Shown here piece by piece: positions 37,351-49,990 of a stretch of DNA of 64,000 bases; position 1 is the first letter of the stretch; the number at the start of each line of letters is the position of its first letter. The stretch is from Petrolisthes cinctipes. Taxonomy: Eukaryota; Arthropoda; Malacostraca; Decapoda; Porcellanidae. Both the position numbers and the translations under genes were made by a program. Below the pieces are notes generated by a model, which was not told the origin of the DNA, searched no databases, and was given only the letters and a program-made list of their open reading frames with translations. The stretch covers positions 992,001 through 1,056,000 of the forward strand of contig JAWQEG010000004.1 in NCBI GenBank assembly GCA_033782935.1, read 5' to 3'.

Positions 37351-40003
37351 ATGGGACCCCTAAATATCGAATTTTCGGGTGTTTTTGGACTGAATTTGAG
37401 ATATCGACTTTTTGGCACCTGAAAGATCGATTTTTAGCATGTTTTTAGCCTATATTTTGAAAATATTCTAGCACTGAGTAGGCATGTACAGATTGCTTCT
37501 GGGACCCCAAAATATTGAATTTTCGGGTGTTTTGAGCCTGAATTTGAGATATAAACGGGTACAGAAGATACATGCACATATTGACTTTGGGCATCTAAAA
37601 TATCGATTTTCAGCATGTTTTGGGCCTGTATTTTGAAAATACTCTAACACTGAGTAGGCATGTACAGATTGCTTCTGGGACCCCAAAATATTGAATTTTC
37701 GGGTGTTTTGAGCCTGAATTTGAGATATAAACGGGTACTGAAGATGCATTCACATATCGACTTTTGTGCACCTAAAAGATCGATTTTCAGTATGTTTTGA
37801 GCATGTATTTTGAAAATACTCTAACACGGAGTAGGCATGTACAGATCGCTTCTGGGACCCCTAAATATCGAATTTTCGGGTGTTTTGGGACTGAATTTGA
37901 GATATCGACTTTTTGGCTCCTAAAAGATCGATTTTTAGCATGTTTTTAGCCTATATTTTGAAAATATTCTAGCACTGAGTAGGCATGTACAGATTGCTTC
38001 TGGGACCCCAAAATATTGAATTTTCGGGTGTTTTGAGCCTGAATTTGAGATATAAACGGGTACAGAAGATACATGCACATATTGACTTTGGGCATCTAAA
38101 ATATCGATTTTCAGCATGTTTTGGGCCTGTATTTTGAAAATACTCTAACACTGAGTAGGCATGTACAGAATGCTTCTGGGACCTAAAAATATTGAATTTT
38201 CGGGTGTTTTGAGCCTGAATTTGAGATATAAACGGGTACTGAAGATGCATGCACATATCGACTTTTGTGCACCTAAAAGATCGATTTTCAGTATGTTTTG
38301 AGCATGTATTTTGAAAATACTCTAATACGGAGTAGGCATGTACAGATCGCTTCTGGGACCCCTAAATATCGAATTTTCGGGTGTTTTGGGACTGAATTTG
38401 AGATATCGACTTTTTGGCACCTAAAAGATCGATTTTTAGCATGTTTTTAGCCTATATTTTGAAAATATTCTAGCACTTAGTAGGCATGTACAGATTGCTT
38501 CTGGGACCCCAAAATATTGAATTTTCGGGTGTTTTGAGCCTGAATTTGAGATATAAACGGGTACAGAAGATACATGCACATATTGACTTTGGGCACCAAA
38601 AATATCGATTTTCAGCATGTTTTGGGCCTGAATTTTGAAAATAATCTAACACGGAGTAGGCATGTACAGATACCTTCTGGGACCTCTATATATCGAATTT
38701 TCGGGTGTTTTGGGACTGAATTTGAGATATCGATTTTTTGGCACCTAAAATGTCGATTATTAGCATGTTTTTAGCCTATATTTTGAAAATATTCTAGCAC
38801 TGTGTAGGCATGTACAGATTGCTTCTGGGACCCCAAAATATTGAATTTTCGGGTGTTTTGAGCCTGAATTTGAGATATAAACGGGTATAGAAGATACATG
38901 CACATATTGACTTTGGGCATCTAAAATATCGATTTTCAGCATGTTTTGGGCCTGTATTTTGAAAATACTCTAACACTGAGTAGGCATGTACAGATTGCTT
39001 CTGGGACCCAAAAATATTGAATTTTCGGGTGTTTTGAGCCTGAATTTGAGATATAAACGGGTACTGAAGATGCATGCACATATCGACTTTTGTGCACCTA
39101 AAAGATCGATTTTCAGTATGTTTTGAGCATGTATTTTGAAAATACTCTAACACGGAGTAGGCATGTACAGATTGCTTCTGGGACCCCTAAATATAGAATT
39201 TTCGGGTGTTTTGGGACTGAATCTGAGATATCGACTTTTTGGCACCTAAAAGATCGATTTTTAGCATGTTTTTAGCCTATATTTTGAAAATATTCTAGCA
39301 CTGAGTAGGCATGTACAGATTGCTTCTGGGACCCCAAAATATTGAATTTTCGGGTGTTTTGAGCCTGAATTTGAGATATAAACGGGTACAGAAGATACAT
39401 GCACATATTGACTTTGGGCATCTAAAATATCGATTTTCAGCATGTTTTGGGCCTGTATTTTGAAAATACTCTAACACTGAGTAGGCATGTACAGATTGCT
39501 TCAGGGACCCAAAAATATTGAATTTTCGGGTGTTTTGAGCCTGAATTTGAGATATAAACGGGTACTGAAAATGCATGCACATATCGACTTTTGTGCACCT
39601 AAAAGATCGATTTTCAGTATGTTTTGAGCATGTATTTTGAAAATACTCTAACACGGAGTAGGCATGTACAGATCGCTTCTGGGACCCCTAAATATCGAAT
39701 TTTCGGGTGTTTTGGGACTGAATTTGAGATATCGACTTTTTGGCACCTAAAAGATCGATTTTTAGCATGTTTTTAGCCTATATTTTGAAAATATTCTAGC
39801 ACATAGTAGGCATGTACAGATTGCTTCTGGGACCCCAAAATATTGAATTTTCGGGTGTTTTGAGCCTGAATTTGAGATATAAACGGGTACTGAAGATGCA
39901 TGCACATATCGACTTTTGTGCACCTAAAAGATCGATTTTCAGTATGTTTTGAGCATGTATTTTGAAAATACTCTAACACGGAGTAGGCATGTACAGATCG
40001 CTT
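37351..40003 (+). repeat. 2653-bp block duplication, copy 1
   Basis: Sixteen monomers (six short, ten long). Private variants shared with copy 2 at a spacing of exactly 2653 bp include GTGTTTTTGGACTG (37380), GCATTCACATATC (37747), AGAATGCTTCTGGGACCTA (38167), CTAATACGGAG (38321), GCACTTAGTAGG (38474), CTCTATATATCG (38686), CGATTATTAGC (38754), GCTTCAGGGACCC (39498) and GCACATAGTAGG (39800). The left edge is just after GCTTATGGG (37349), which copy 2 does not share. Confidence 0.92.
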
Positions 40004-42656
40004 CTGGGACCCCTAAATATCGAATTTTCGGGTGTTTTTGGACTGAATTTGAGATATCGACTTTTTGGCACCTGAAAGATCGATTTTTAGCATGTTTTTA
40101 GCCTATATTTTGAAAATATTCTAGCACTGAGTAGGCATGTACAGATTGCTTCTGGGACCCCAAAATATTGAATTTTCGGGTGTTTTGAGCCTGAATTTGA
40201 GATATAAACGGGTACAGAAGATACATGCACATATTGACTTTGGGCATCTAAAATATCGATTTTCAGCATGTTTTGGGCCTGTATTTTGAAAATACTCTAA
40301 CACTGAGTAGGCATGTACAGATTGCTTCTGGGACCCCAAAATATTGAATTTTCGGGTGTTTTGAGCCTGAATTTGAGATATAAACGGGTACTGAAGATGC
40401 ATTCACATATCGACTTTTGTGCACCTAAAAGATCGATTTTCAGTATGTTTTGAGCATGTATTTTGAAAATACTCTAACACGGAGTAGGCATGTACAGATC
40501 GCTTCTGGGACCCCTAAATATCGAATTTTCGGGTGTTTTGGGACTGAATTTGAGATATCGACTTTTTGGCTCCTAAAAGATCGATTTTTAGCATGTTTTT
40601 AGCCTATATTTTGAAAATATTCTAGCACTGAGTAGGCATGTACAGATTGCTTCTGGGACCCCAAAATATTGAATTTTCGGGTGTTTTGAGCCTGAATTTG
40701 AGATATAAACGGGTACAGAAGATACATGCACATATTGACTTTGGGCATCTAAAATATCGATTTTCAGCATGTTTTGGGCCTGTATTTTGAAAATACTCTA
40801 ACACTGAGTAGGCATGTACAGAATGCTTCTGGGACCTAAAAATATTGAATTTTCGGGTGTTTTGAGCCTGAATTTGAGATATAAACGGGTACTGAAGATG
40901 CATGCACATATCGACTTTTGTGCACCTAAAAGATCGATTTTCAGTATGTTTTGAGCATGTATTTTGAAAATACTCTAATACGGAGTAGGCATGTACAGAT
41001 CGCTTCTGGGACCCCTAAATATCGAATTTTCGGGTGTTTTGGGACTGAATTTGAGATATCGACTTTTTGGCACCTAAAAGATCGATTTTTAGCATGTTTT
41101 TAGCCTATATTTTGAAAATATTCTAGCACTTAGTAGGCATGTACAGATTGCTTCTGGGACCCCAAAATATTGAATTTTCGGGTGTTTTGAGCCTGAATTT
41201 GAGATATAAACGGGTACAGAAGATACATGCACATATTGACTTTGGGCACCAAAAATATCGATTTTCAGCATGTTTTGGGCCTGAATTTTGAAAATAATCT
41301 AACACGGAGTAGGCATGTACAGATACCTTCTGGGACCTCTATATATCGAATTTTCGGGTGTTTTGGGACTGAATTTGAGATATCGATTTTTTGGCACCTA
41401 AAATGTCGATTATTAGCATGTTTTTAGCCTATATTTTGAAAATATTCTAGCACTGTGTAGGCATGTACAGATTGCTTCTGGGACCCCAAAATATTGAATT
41501 TTCGGGTGTTTTGAGCCTGAATTTGAGATATAAACGGGTATAGAAGATACATGCACATATTGACTTTGGGCATCTAAAATATCGATTTTCAGCATGTTTT
41601 GGGCCTGTATTTTGAAAATACTCTAACACTGAGTAGGCATGTACAGATTGCTTCTGGGACCCAAAAATATTGAATTTTCGGGTGTTTTGAGCCTGAATTT
41701 GAGATATAAACGGGTACTGAAGATGCATGCACATATCGACTTTTGTGCACCTAAAAGATCGATTTTCAGTATGTTTTGAGCATGTATTTTGAAAATACTC
41801 TAACACGGAGTAGGCATGTACAGATTGCTTCTGGGACCCCTAAATATAGAATTTTCGGGTGTTTTGGGACTGAATCTGAGATATCGACTTTTTGGCACCT
41901 AAAAGATCGATTTTTAGCATGTTTTTAGCCTATATTTTGAAAATATTCTAGCACTGAGTAGGCATGTACAGATTGCTTCTGGGACCCCAAAATATTGAAT
42001 TTTCGGGTGTTTTGAGCCTGAATTTGAGATATAAACGGGTACAGAAGATACATGCACATATTGACTTTGGGCATCTAAAATATCGATTTTCAGCATGTTT
42101 TGGGCCTGTATTTTGAAAATACTCTAACACTGAGTAGGCATGTACAGATTGCTTCAGGGACCCAAAAATATTGAATTTTCGGGTGTTTTGAGCCTGAATT
42201 TGAGATATAAACGGGTACTGAAAATGCATGCACATATCGACTTTTGTGCACCTAAAAGATCGATTTTCAGTATGTTTTGAGCATGTATTTTGAAAATACT
42301 CTAACACGGAGTAGGCATGTACAGATCGCTTCTGGGACCCCTAAATATCGAATTTTCGGGTGTTTTGGGACTGAATTTGAGATATCGACTTTTTGGCACC
42401 TAAAAGATCGATTTTTAGCATGTTTTTAGCCTATATTTTGAAAATATTCTAGCACATAGTAGGCATGTACAGATTGCTTCTGGGACCCCAAAATATTGAA
42501 TTTTCGGGTGTTTTGAGCCTGAATTTGAGATATAAACGGGTACTGAAGATGCATGCACATATCGACTTTTGTGCACCTAAAAGATCGATTTTCAGTATGT
42601 TTTGAGCATGTATTTTGAAAATACTCTAACACGGAGTAGGCATGTACAGATCGCTT
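40004..42656 (+). repeat. 2653-bp block duplication, copy 2
   Basis: Direct tandem copy of 37351-40003. All private markers checked by eye are present (for example CTCTATATATCG near 41339 and GCACATAGTAGG near 42453). Similarity ends before about 42687, where this copy reads GTGTTTTGGGACTG instead of GTGTTTTTGGACTG. I saw no difference between copies in the rows compared; an exact alignment was not run. Confidence 0.92.
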
Positions 42657-43616
42657 CTGGGACCCCTAAATATCGAATTTTCGGGTGTTTTGGGACTGAA
42701 TTTGAGATATCGACTTTTTGGCACCTGAAAGATCGATTTTTAGCATGTTTTTAGCCTATATTTTGAAAATATTCTAGCACTGAGTAGGCATGTACAGATT
42801 GCTTCTGGGACCCCAAAATATTGAATTTTCGGGTGTTTTGAGCCTGAATTTGAGATATAAACGGGTACAGAAGATACATGCACATATTGACTTTGGGCAT
42901 CTAAAATATCGATTTTCAGCATGTTTTGGGCCTGTATTTTGAAAATACTCTAACACTGAGTAGGCATGTACAGATTGCTTCTGGGACCCCAAAATATTGA
43001 ATTTTCGGGTGTTTTGAGCCTGAATTTGAGATATAAACGGGTACTGAAGATGCATGCTCATATCGACTTTTGTGCACCTAAAAGATCGATTTTCAGTATG
43101 ATTTGAGTATGTATTTTGAAAATACTCTAACACGGAGTAGGCATGTACAGATCGCTTCTGGGACCCCTAAATATCGAATTTTCGGGTGTTTTGGGACTGA
43201 ATTTGAGATATCGACTTTTTGGCACCTAAAAGATCGATTTTTAGCATGTTTTTTAGCCTATATTTTGAAAATATTCTAGCACTGTGTAGGCATGTACAGA
43301 TTGCTACTGGGACCCCAAAATATTGAAATTTCGGGTGTTTATAGCCTGAATTTGAGATATAAACGGGTACTGAAGATGCATGCACATATCGACTTTTGTG
43401 CACCTAAAAGATCGATTTTCAGTATGTTTTGAGCATGTATTTTGAAAATACTCTAACACGGAGTAGGCATGTACAGATCGCTTCTGGGACCCCTAAATAT
43501 CGAATTTTCGCGTGTTTTGGGACTGAATTTGAGATATCGACTTTTTGGCACCTAAAAGATCGATTTTTAGCATGTTTTTAGCCTATATTTTGAAAATATT
43601 CTAGCACTGAGTAGGC

Positions 43617-45120
43617 ATGTACAGATTGCTTCTGGGACCCCAAAATATTGAATTTTCGGGTGTTTTGAGCCTGAATTTGAGATATAAACGGGTACAGAAG
43701 ATACATGCACATATTGACTTTGGGCACCAAAAATATCGATTTTCAGCATGTTTTGTGCTTGAATTTTGAAAATACTCTAACACTGAGTAGGCATGTACAG
43801 ATCGCTTCAGGGACCCCAAAATATCGAATTTTCGGGTGTCTAGGGCCAGAATTTGAGATATAAACGGGTACAGAAGATGCATGCACATATCGACTTTTGG
43901 GCACCTAAAATATCGATTTTCAGTATGTTTTTGGCCTGTATTTTGAAATTACTCTAACACGGAGTAGGCATGTACAGATTGCTTATGGGACCCCAAAATA
44001 TTGAATTTTCGGGTGTTTTGAGCCTGAATTTGAGATATAAACGGGTACTGAAGATGCATGCACATATCGACTTTTGTGCACCTAAAAGATCGATTTTCAG
44101 TATGTTTTGAGCATGTATTTTGAAAATACTCTAACACGGAGTAGGCATGTACAGATCGCTTCTGGGACCCCTAAATATCGAATTTTCGGGTGTTTTGGGA
44201 CTGAATTTGAGATATCGACTTTTTGACACCTAAAAGATCGATTTTTAGCATGTTTTTAGCCTATATTTTGAAAATATTCTAGCACTGAGTATGCATGTAC
44301 AGATTGCTTCTGGGACCCCAAAATATTGAATTTTCGGGTGTTTTGAGCCTGAATTTGAGATATAAACGGGTACAGAAGATACATGCACATATTGACTTTG
44401 GGCACCAAAAATATCGATTTTCAGCATGTTTTGGGCCTAAATTTTGAAAATACTCTAACACGGAGTAGGCATGTACAGATCGCTTCTGGGACCCCAAAAT
44501 ATCGAATTTTCGGGTGTTTAGGGCCAGAATTTGAGATATAAACGGGTACAGAAGATGCATGCACATATCGACTTTTGGGCACCTAAAAGATCGATTTTCA
44601 GTATGTTTTTGGCCTGTATTTTGAAAATACTCTAACACGGAGTAGGCATGTACAGATACCTTCTGGGACCTCTAAATATCGAATTTTCGGGTGTTTTGGG
44701 ACTGAATTTGAGATATCGATTTTTTGGCACCTAAAATGTCGATTTTTAGCATGTTTTTAGCCTATATTTTGAAAATATTCTAGCACTGTGTAGGCATGTA
44801 CAGATTGCTTCAGGGACCCCAAAATATTGAATTTTCGAGTGTTTTGAGCCTGAATTTGAGATATAAACGGGTACTGAAGATACATGCACATATCGACTTT
44901 TGTGCACCTAAAAGATCGATTTTCAGTATGTTTTGAGCATGTATTTTGAAAATACTCTAACACGGAGTAGGCATGTACAGATCGCTTCTGGGACCCCTAA
45001 ATATCGAATTTTCGCGTGTTTTGGGACTGAATTTGAGATATCGACTTTTTGGCACCTAAAAGATCGATTTTTAGCATGTTTTTAGCCTATATTTTGAAAA
45101 TATTCTAGCACTGAGTAGGC
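43617..45120 (+). repeat. 1504-bp nine-monomer unit, copy 1
   Basis: Four 177-bp, two 176-bp and three 148-bp monomers. Markers shared with copy 2 at 1504 bp are TTTTTGACACCTAAAAG (44221), GAGTATGCATG (44287), GGGCCTAAATTTTG (44431), GCTTCAGGGACC (44808) and the CGCGTG B copy that precedes C-prime. Confidence 0.88.
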
Positions 45121-46624
45121 ATGTACAGATTGCTTCTGGGACCCCAAAATATTGAATTTTCGGGTGTTTTGAGCCTGAATTTGAGATATAAACGGGTACA
45201 GAAGATACATGCACATATTGACTTTGGGCACCAAAAATATCGATTTTCAGCATGTTTTGTGCTTGAATTTTGAAAATACTCTAACACTGAGTAGGCATGT
45301 ACAGATTGCTTCTGGGACCCCAAAATATCGAATTTTCGGGTGTCTAGGGCCAGAATTTGAGATATAAACGGGTACAGAAGATGCATGCACATATCGACTT
45401 TTGGGCACCTAAAATATCGATTTTCAGTATGTTTTGAGCATGTATTTTGAAAATACTCTAACACGGAGTAGGCATGTACAGATCGCTTCTGGGACCCCAA
45501 AATATTGAATTTTCGGGTGTTTTGAGCCTGAATTTGAGATATAAACGGGTACTGAAGATGCATGCACATATCGACTTTTGTGCACCTAAAAGATCGATTT
45601 TCAGTATGTTTTGAGCATGTATTTTGAAAATACTCTAACACGGAGTAGGCATGTACAGATCGCTTCTGGGACCCCTAAATATCGAATTTTCGGGTGTTTT
45701 GGGACTGAATTTGAGATATCGACTTTTTGACACCTAAAAGATCGATTTTTAGCATGTTTTTAGCCTATATTTTGAAAATATTCTAGCACTGAGTATGCAT
45801 GTACAGATTGCTTCTGGGACCCCAAAATATTGAATTTTCGGGTGTTTTGAGCCTGAATTTGAGATATAAACGGGTACAGAAGATACATGCACATATTGAC
45901 TTTGGGCACCAAAAATATCGATTTTCAGCATGTTTTGGGCCTAAATTTTGAAAATACTCTAACACGGAGTAGGCATGTACAGATCGCTTCTGGGACCCCA
46001 AAATATCGAATTTTCGGGTGTTTAGGGCCAGAATTTGAGATATAAGCGGGTACAGAAGATGCATGCACATATCGACTTTTGGGCACCTAAAAGATCGATT
46101 TTCAGTATGTTTTTGGCCTGTATTTTGAAAATACTCTAACACGGAGTAGGCATGTACAGATACCTTCTGGGACCTCTAAATATCGAATTTTCGGGTGTTT
46201 TGGGACTGAATTTGAGATATCGATTTTTTGGCACCTAAAATGTCGATTTTTAGCATGTTTTTAGCCTATATTTTGAAAATATTCTAGCACTGTGTAGGCA
46301 TGTACAGATTGCTTCAGGGACCCCAAAATATTGAATTTTCGGGTGTTTTGAGCCTGAATTTGAGATATAAACGGGTACTGAAGATGCATGCACATATCGA
46401 CTTTTGTGCACCTAAATGATCGATTTTCAGTATGTTTTGAGCATGTATTTTGAAAATACTCTAACACGGAGTAGGCAAGTACAGATACCTTCTGGGACCT
46501 CTAAATATCGAATTTTCGGGTGTTTTGGGACTGAATTTGAGATATCGACTTTTTGGCACCTAAAATGTCGATTTTTAGCATGTTTTTAGCCTATATTTTG
46601 AAAATATTCTAGCACTGTGTAGGC
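45121..46624 (+). repeat. 1504-bp unit, copy 2
   Basis: Same markers as copy 1 (for example TTTTTGACACC near 45725 and GAGTATGCATG near 45791). The second and third monomers differ from copy 1: 45297-45473 is F-prime in front and A-like (TTTTGAGCATG) behind, which points to gene-conversion-like exchange after duplication. The last short monomer is D-like (GATACC, CTCTAAATATCG, ATGTCG) where copy 1 has the CGCGTG B copy. Confidence 0.85.
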
Positions 46625-48981
46625 ATGTACAGATTGCTTCTGGGACCCCAAAATATTGAATTTTCGGGTGTTTTGAGCCTGAATTTGAGATATAAACGGG
46701 TACAGAAGATACATGCACATATTGACTTTGGGCATCTAAAATATCGATTTTCAGCATGTTTTGGGCCTGTATTTTGAAAATATTCTAGCACTGAGTAGGC
46801 ATGTACAGATTGCTTCTGGGACCCCAAAATATTGAATTTTCGGGTGTTTTGAGCCTGAATTTGAGATATAAACGGGCACAGAAGATACATGCACATATTG
46901 ACTTTGGGCACCAAAAATATCGATTTTCAGCATGTTTTGGGCCTGAATTTTGAAAATACTCTAACACGGAGTAGGCATGTACAGATCGCTTCTGGGACCC
47001 CAAAATATCGAATTTTCGGGTGTTTTGAGCCAGAATTTGTGATATAAACGGGTACAGAAGATGCATGCACATATCGACTTTTGGGCACCTAAAAGATCGA
47101 TTTTAAGTATGTTTTTGGCCTGTATTTTGAAAATACTCTAACACGGAGTAGGCATGTACAGATACCTTCTGGGACCTCTAAATATCGAATTTTCGGGTGT
47201 TTTGGGACTGAATTTGAGATATCGATTTTTTGGCACTTAAAATGTCGATTTTTAGCATGTTTTTAGCCTATATTTTGAAAATATTCTAGCACTGTGTAGG
47301 CATGTACAGATTGCTTCTGGGACCCCAAAATATTGATTTTTCGGGTGTTTTGAGCCTGAATTTGAGATATAAACGGGTACAAAAGATACATGCACATATT
47401 GACTTTGGGCATCTAAAATATCGATTTTCAGCATGTTTTGGGCCTGTATTTTGAAAATACTCTAACACTGTGTAGGCATGTACAGATTGCTTCTGGGACC
47501 CCAAAATATTGAATTTTCGGGTGTTTTGAGCCTGAATTTGAGATATAAACGGGTACAGATGATACATGCACATATTGACTTTGGGCACCAAAAATATCGA
47601 TTTTCAGCATGTTTTGGGCCTCAATTTTGAAAATACTCTAACACGGAGTAGGCATGTACAGATCGCTTCTGGGACCCCAAAATATCGAATTTTCGGGTGT
47701 TTTGAGCCAGAATTTGAGATATAAACGGGTACAGAAGATGCATGCACATATCGACTTTTGGGCACCTAAAAGATCGATTTTCAGTATGTTTTTGGCCTGT
47801 ATTTTGAAAATACTCTAACACGGAGTAGGCATGTACAGATACCTTCTGGGACCTCTAAATATCGAATTTTCGGGTGTTTTGGGACTGAATTTGAGATATC
47901 GATTTTTTGGCATCTAAAATATCGATTTTTAGCATGTTTTTAGCCTATATTTTGAAAATATTCTAGCACTGTGTAGGCATGTACAGATTGCTTCTGGGAC
48001 CCCAAAATATTGAATTTTCGGGTGTTTTGAGCCTGAATTTGAGATATAAACGGGTACAGAAGATACATGCACATATTGACTTTGGGCATCTAAAATATCG
48101 ATTTTCAGCATGTTTTGGGCCTGTATTTTGAAAATACTCTAACACTGACTAGGCATGTACAGATTGCTTCTGGGACCCCAAAATATTGAATTTTTTGGGT
48201 GTTTTGAGCCTGAATTTGAGATATAAACGGGTACTGAAGATGCATGCACATATCGACTTTTGTGCACCTAAAAGATCGATTTTCAGTATGTTTTGAGCAT
48301 GTATTTTGAAAATACTCTAACACGGAGTAGGCATGTACAGATCGCTTCTGGGACCCCTAAATATCGAATTTTCGGGTGTTTTGGGACTGAATTTGAGATA
48401 TCGACTTTTTGGCACCTAAAAGATCGATTTTTAGCATGTTTTTAGCCTATATTTTGAAAATATTCTAGCACTGAGTAGGCATGTACAGATTGCTTCTGGG
48501 ACCCCAAAATATTGAATTTTCGGGTGTTTTGAGCCTGAATTTGATATATAAACTGGTTCAGAAGATACATGCACATATTGACTTTGGGCATCTAAAATAT
48601 CGATTTTCAGCATGTTTTAGGCCTGTATTTTGAAAATACTCTAACACTGAGTAGGCATGTACAGATTGCTTCTGGGACCCCAAAATATTGAATTTTCGGG
48701 TGTTTTGAGCCTGAATTTGAGATATAAACGGGTACTGAAGATGCATGCACATATCGACTTTTGTGCACCTAAATGATCGATTTTCAGTATGTTTTGAGCA
48801 TGTATTTTGAAAATACTCTAACACGGAGTAGGCATGTACAGATCGCTTCTGGGACCCCTAAATATCGAATTTTCGGGTGTTTTGGGACTGAATTTGAGAT
48901 ATCGACTTTTTGGCACCTAAAAGATCGATTTTCAGCATGTTTTTAGCCTATATTTTGAAAATATTCTAGCACTGAGTAGGC

Positions 48982-49158
48982 ATGTACAGATTGCTTCTGG
49001 GACCCCTTAATATTGAATTTTCGGGTGTTTTGAGCCTGAATTTGAGATATAAACGGGTACAGAAGATACATGCACATATTGACTTTGGGCACCAAAAATA
49101 TCAAATTTTCAGCATGTTTTGGGCCTGAATTTTGAAAATACTCTAACACGGATTAGGC
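48982..49158 (+). repeat. C variant with TTAATATT and TATCAAATTTTC
   Basis: Reads CCCCTTAATATTG for CCCCAAAATATTG, and AATATCAAATTTTCAG for AATATCGATTTTCAG, making it 177 bp. Related copies begin at 56101 and 63827, both with a GCCTGATTTTGAG change. They are about 7.1 and 7.7 kb apart, outside the tandem-unit spacings. Confidence 0.85.
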
Positions 49159-49990
49159 ATGTACAGATACCTTCTGGGACCTCTAAATATCGAATTTTCG
49201 GGTGTTTTGGGACTGAATTTGAGATATCGATTTTTTGGCACCTAAAATGTTGATTTTTAGCATGTTTTTAGCCTATATTTTGAAAATATTCTAGCACTGT
49301 GTAGGCATGTACAGATTGCTTCTGGGACCCCAAAATATTGAATTTTCGGGTGTTTTGAGCCTGAATTTGAGATATAAACGGGTACAGAAGATACATGCAC
49401 ATATTGACTTTGGGCATCTCAAATATCGATTTTCAGCATGTTTTGGGCCTGTATTTTGAAAATACTCTAACACTGAGTAGGCATGTACAGATTGCTTCTG
49501 GGACCCCAAAATATTAAATTTTTTGGGTATTTTGAGCCTGAATTTGAGATATAAACGGGTACTGAAGAAGCATGCACATATCGACTTTTGTGCACCTAAA
49601 AGATCGATTTTCAGTATGTTTTGAACATGTATTTTGAAAATACTCTAACACGGAGTAGGCATGTACAGATCGCTTCTGGGACCCCAAAATATCGAATTTT
49701 CGGGTGTTTTGAGCCAGAATTTGAGATATAAACGGGTACAGAAGATGCATGCACATATCGACTTTTGGGCACCTAAAAGATCGATTTTCAGTATGTTTTT
49801 GGCCTGTATTTTGAAAATACTCTAACACGGAGTAGGCATGTACAGATACCTTCTGGGACCTCTAAATATCGAATTTTCGGGTGTTTTGGGACTGAATTTG
49901 ATATATCGATTTTTTGGCATCTAAAATATCGATTTTTAGCATGGTTTTAGCCTATATTTTGAAAATATTCTAGCACTGTGTAGGCATGTA

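Larger units (their letters stand above)
34034..43291 (+). repeat. Domain 7: regular units with block duplication
   Basis: After a B copy at 34034-34181 come three tandem C-D-E-A-B pentamers (34182-36657), then E-A-B, A-B, E-A-B and C-D units. Part of this is duplicated as a 2653-bp block. No F class is present. A B copy with an extra T (149 bp) lies at 43143-43291. Confidence 0.87.
43292..46624 (+). repeat. Domain 8: F-containing block with duplication
   Basis: Order begins A, B (CGCGTG variant), C-prime (43617), F-prime-like, A, B, C (44295), F, D, A, B, C-prime (45121), then a partly converted second copy with period 1504. Private markers include GAGTATGCATG and GACACCTAAAAG. Confidence 0.84.

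Noticed and set aside
45105..45641. Longest open frame (178 codons, minus strand) and the many 60- to 135-codon frames
   Set aside because: They are translations of the satellite. Stacked 177-bp monomers (3 x 59) keep a frame open, while 148- and 176-bp monomers close it. The same peptides recur at every unit, show internal repeats of about 59 residues and have no gene context.
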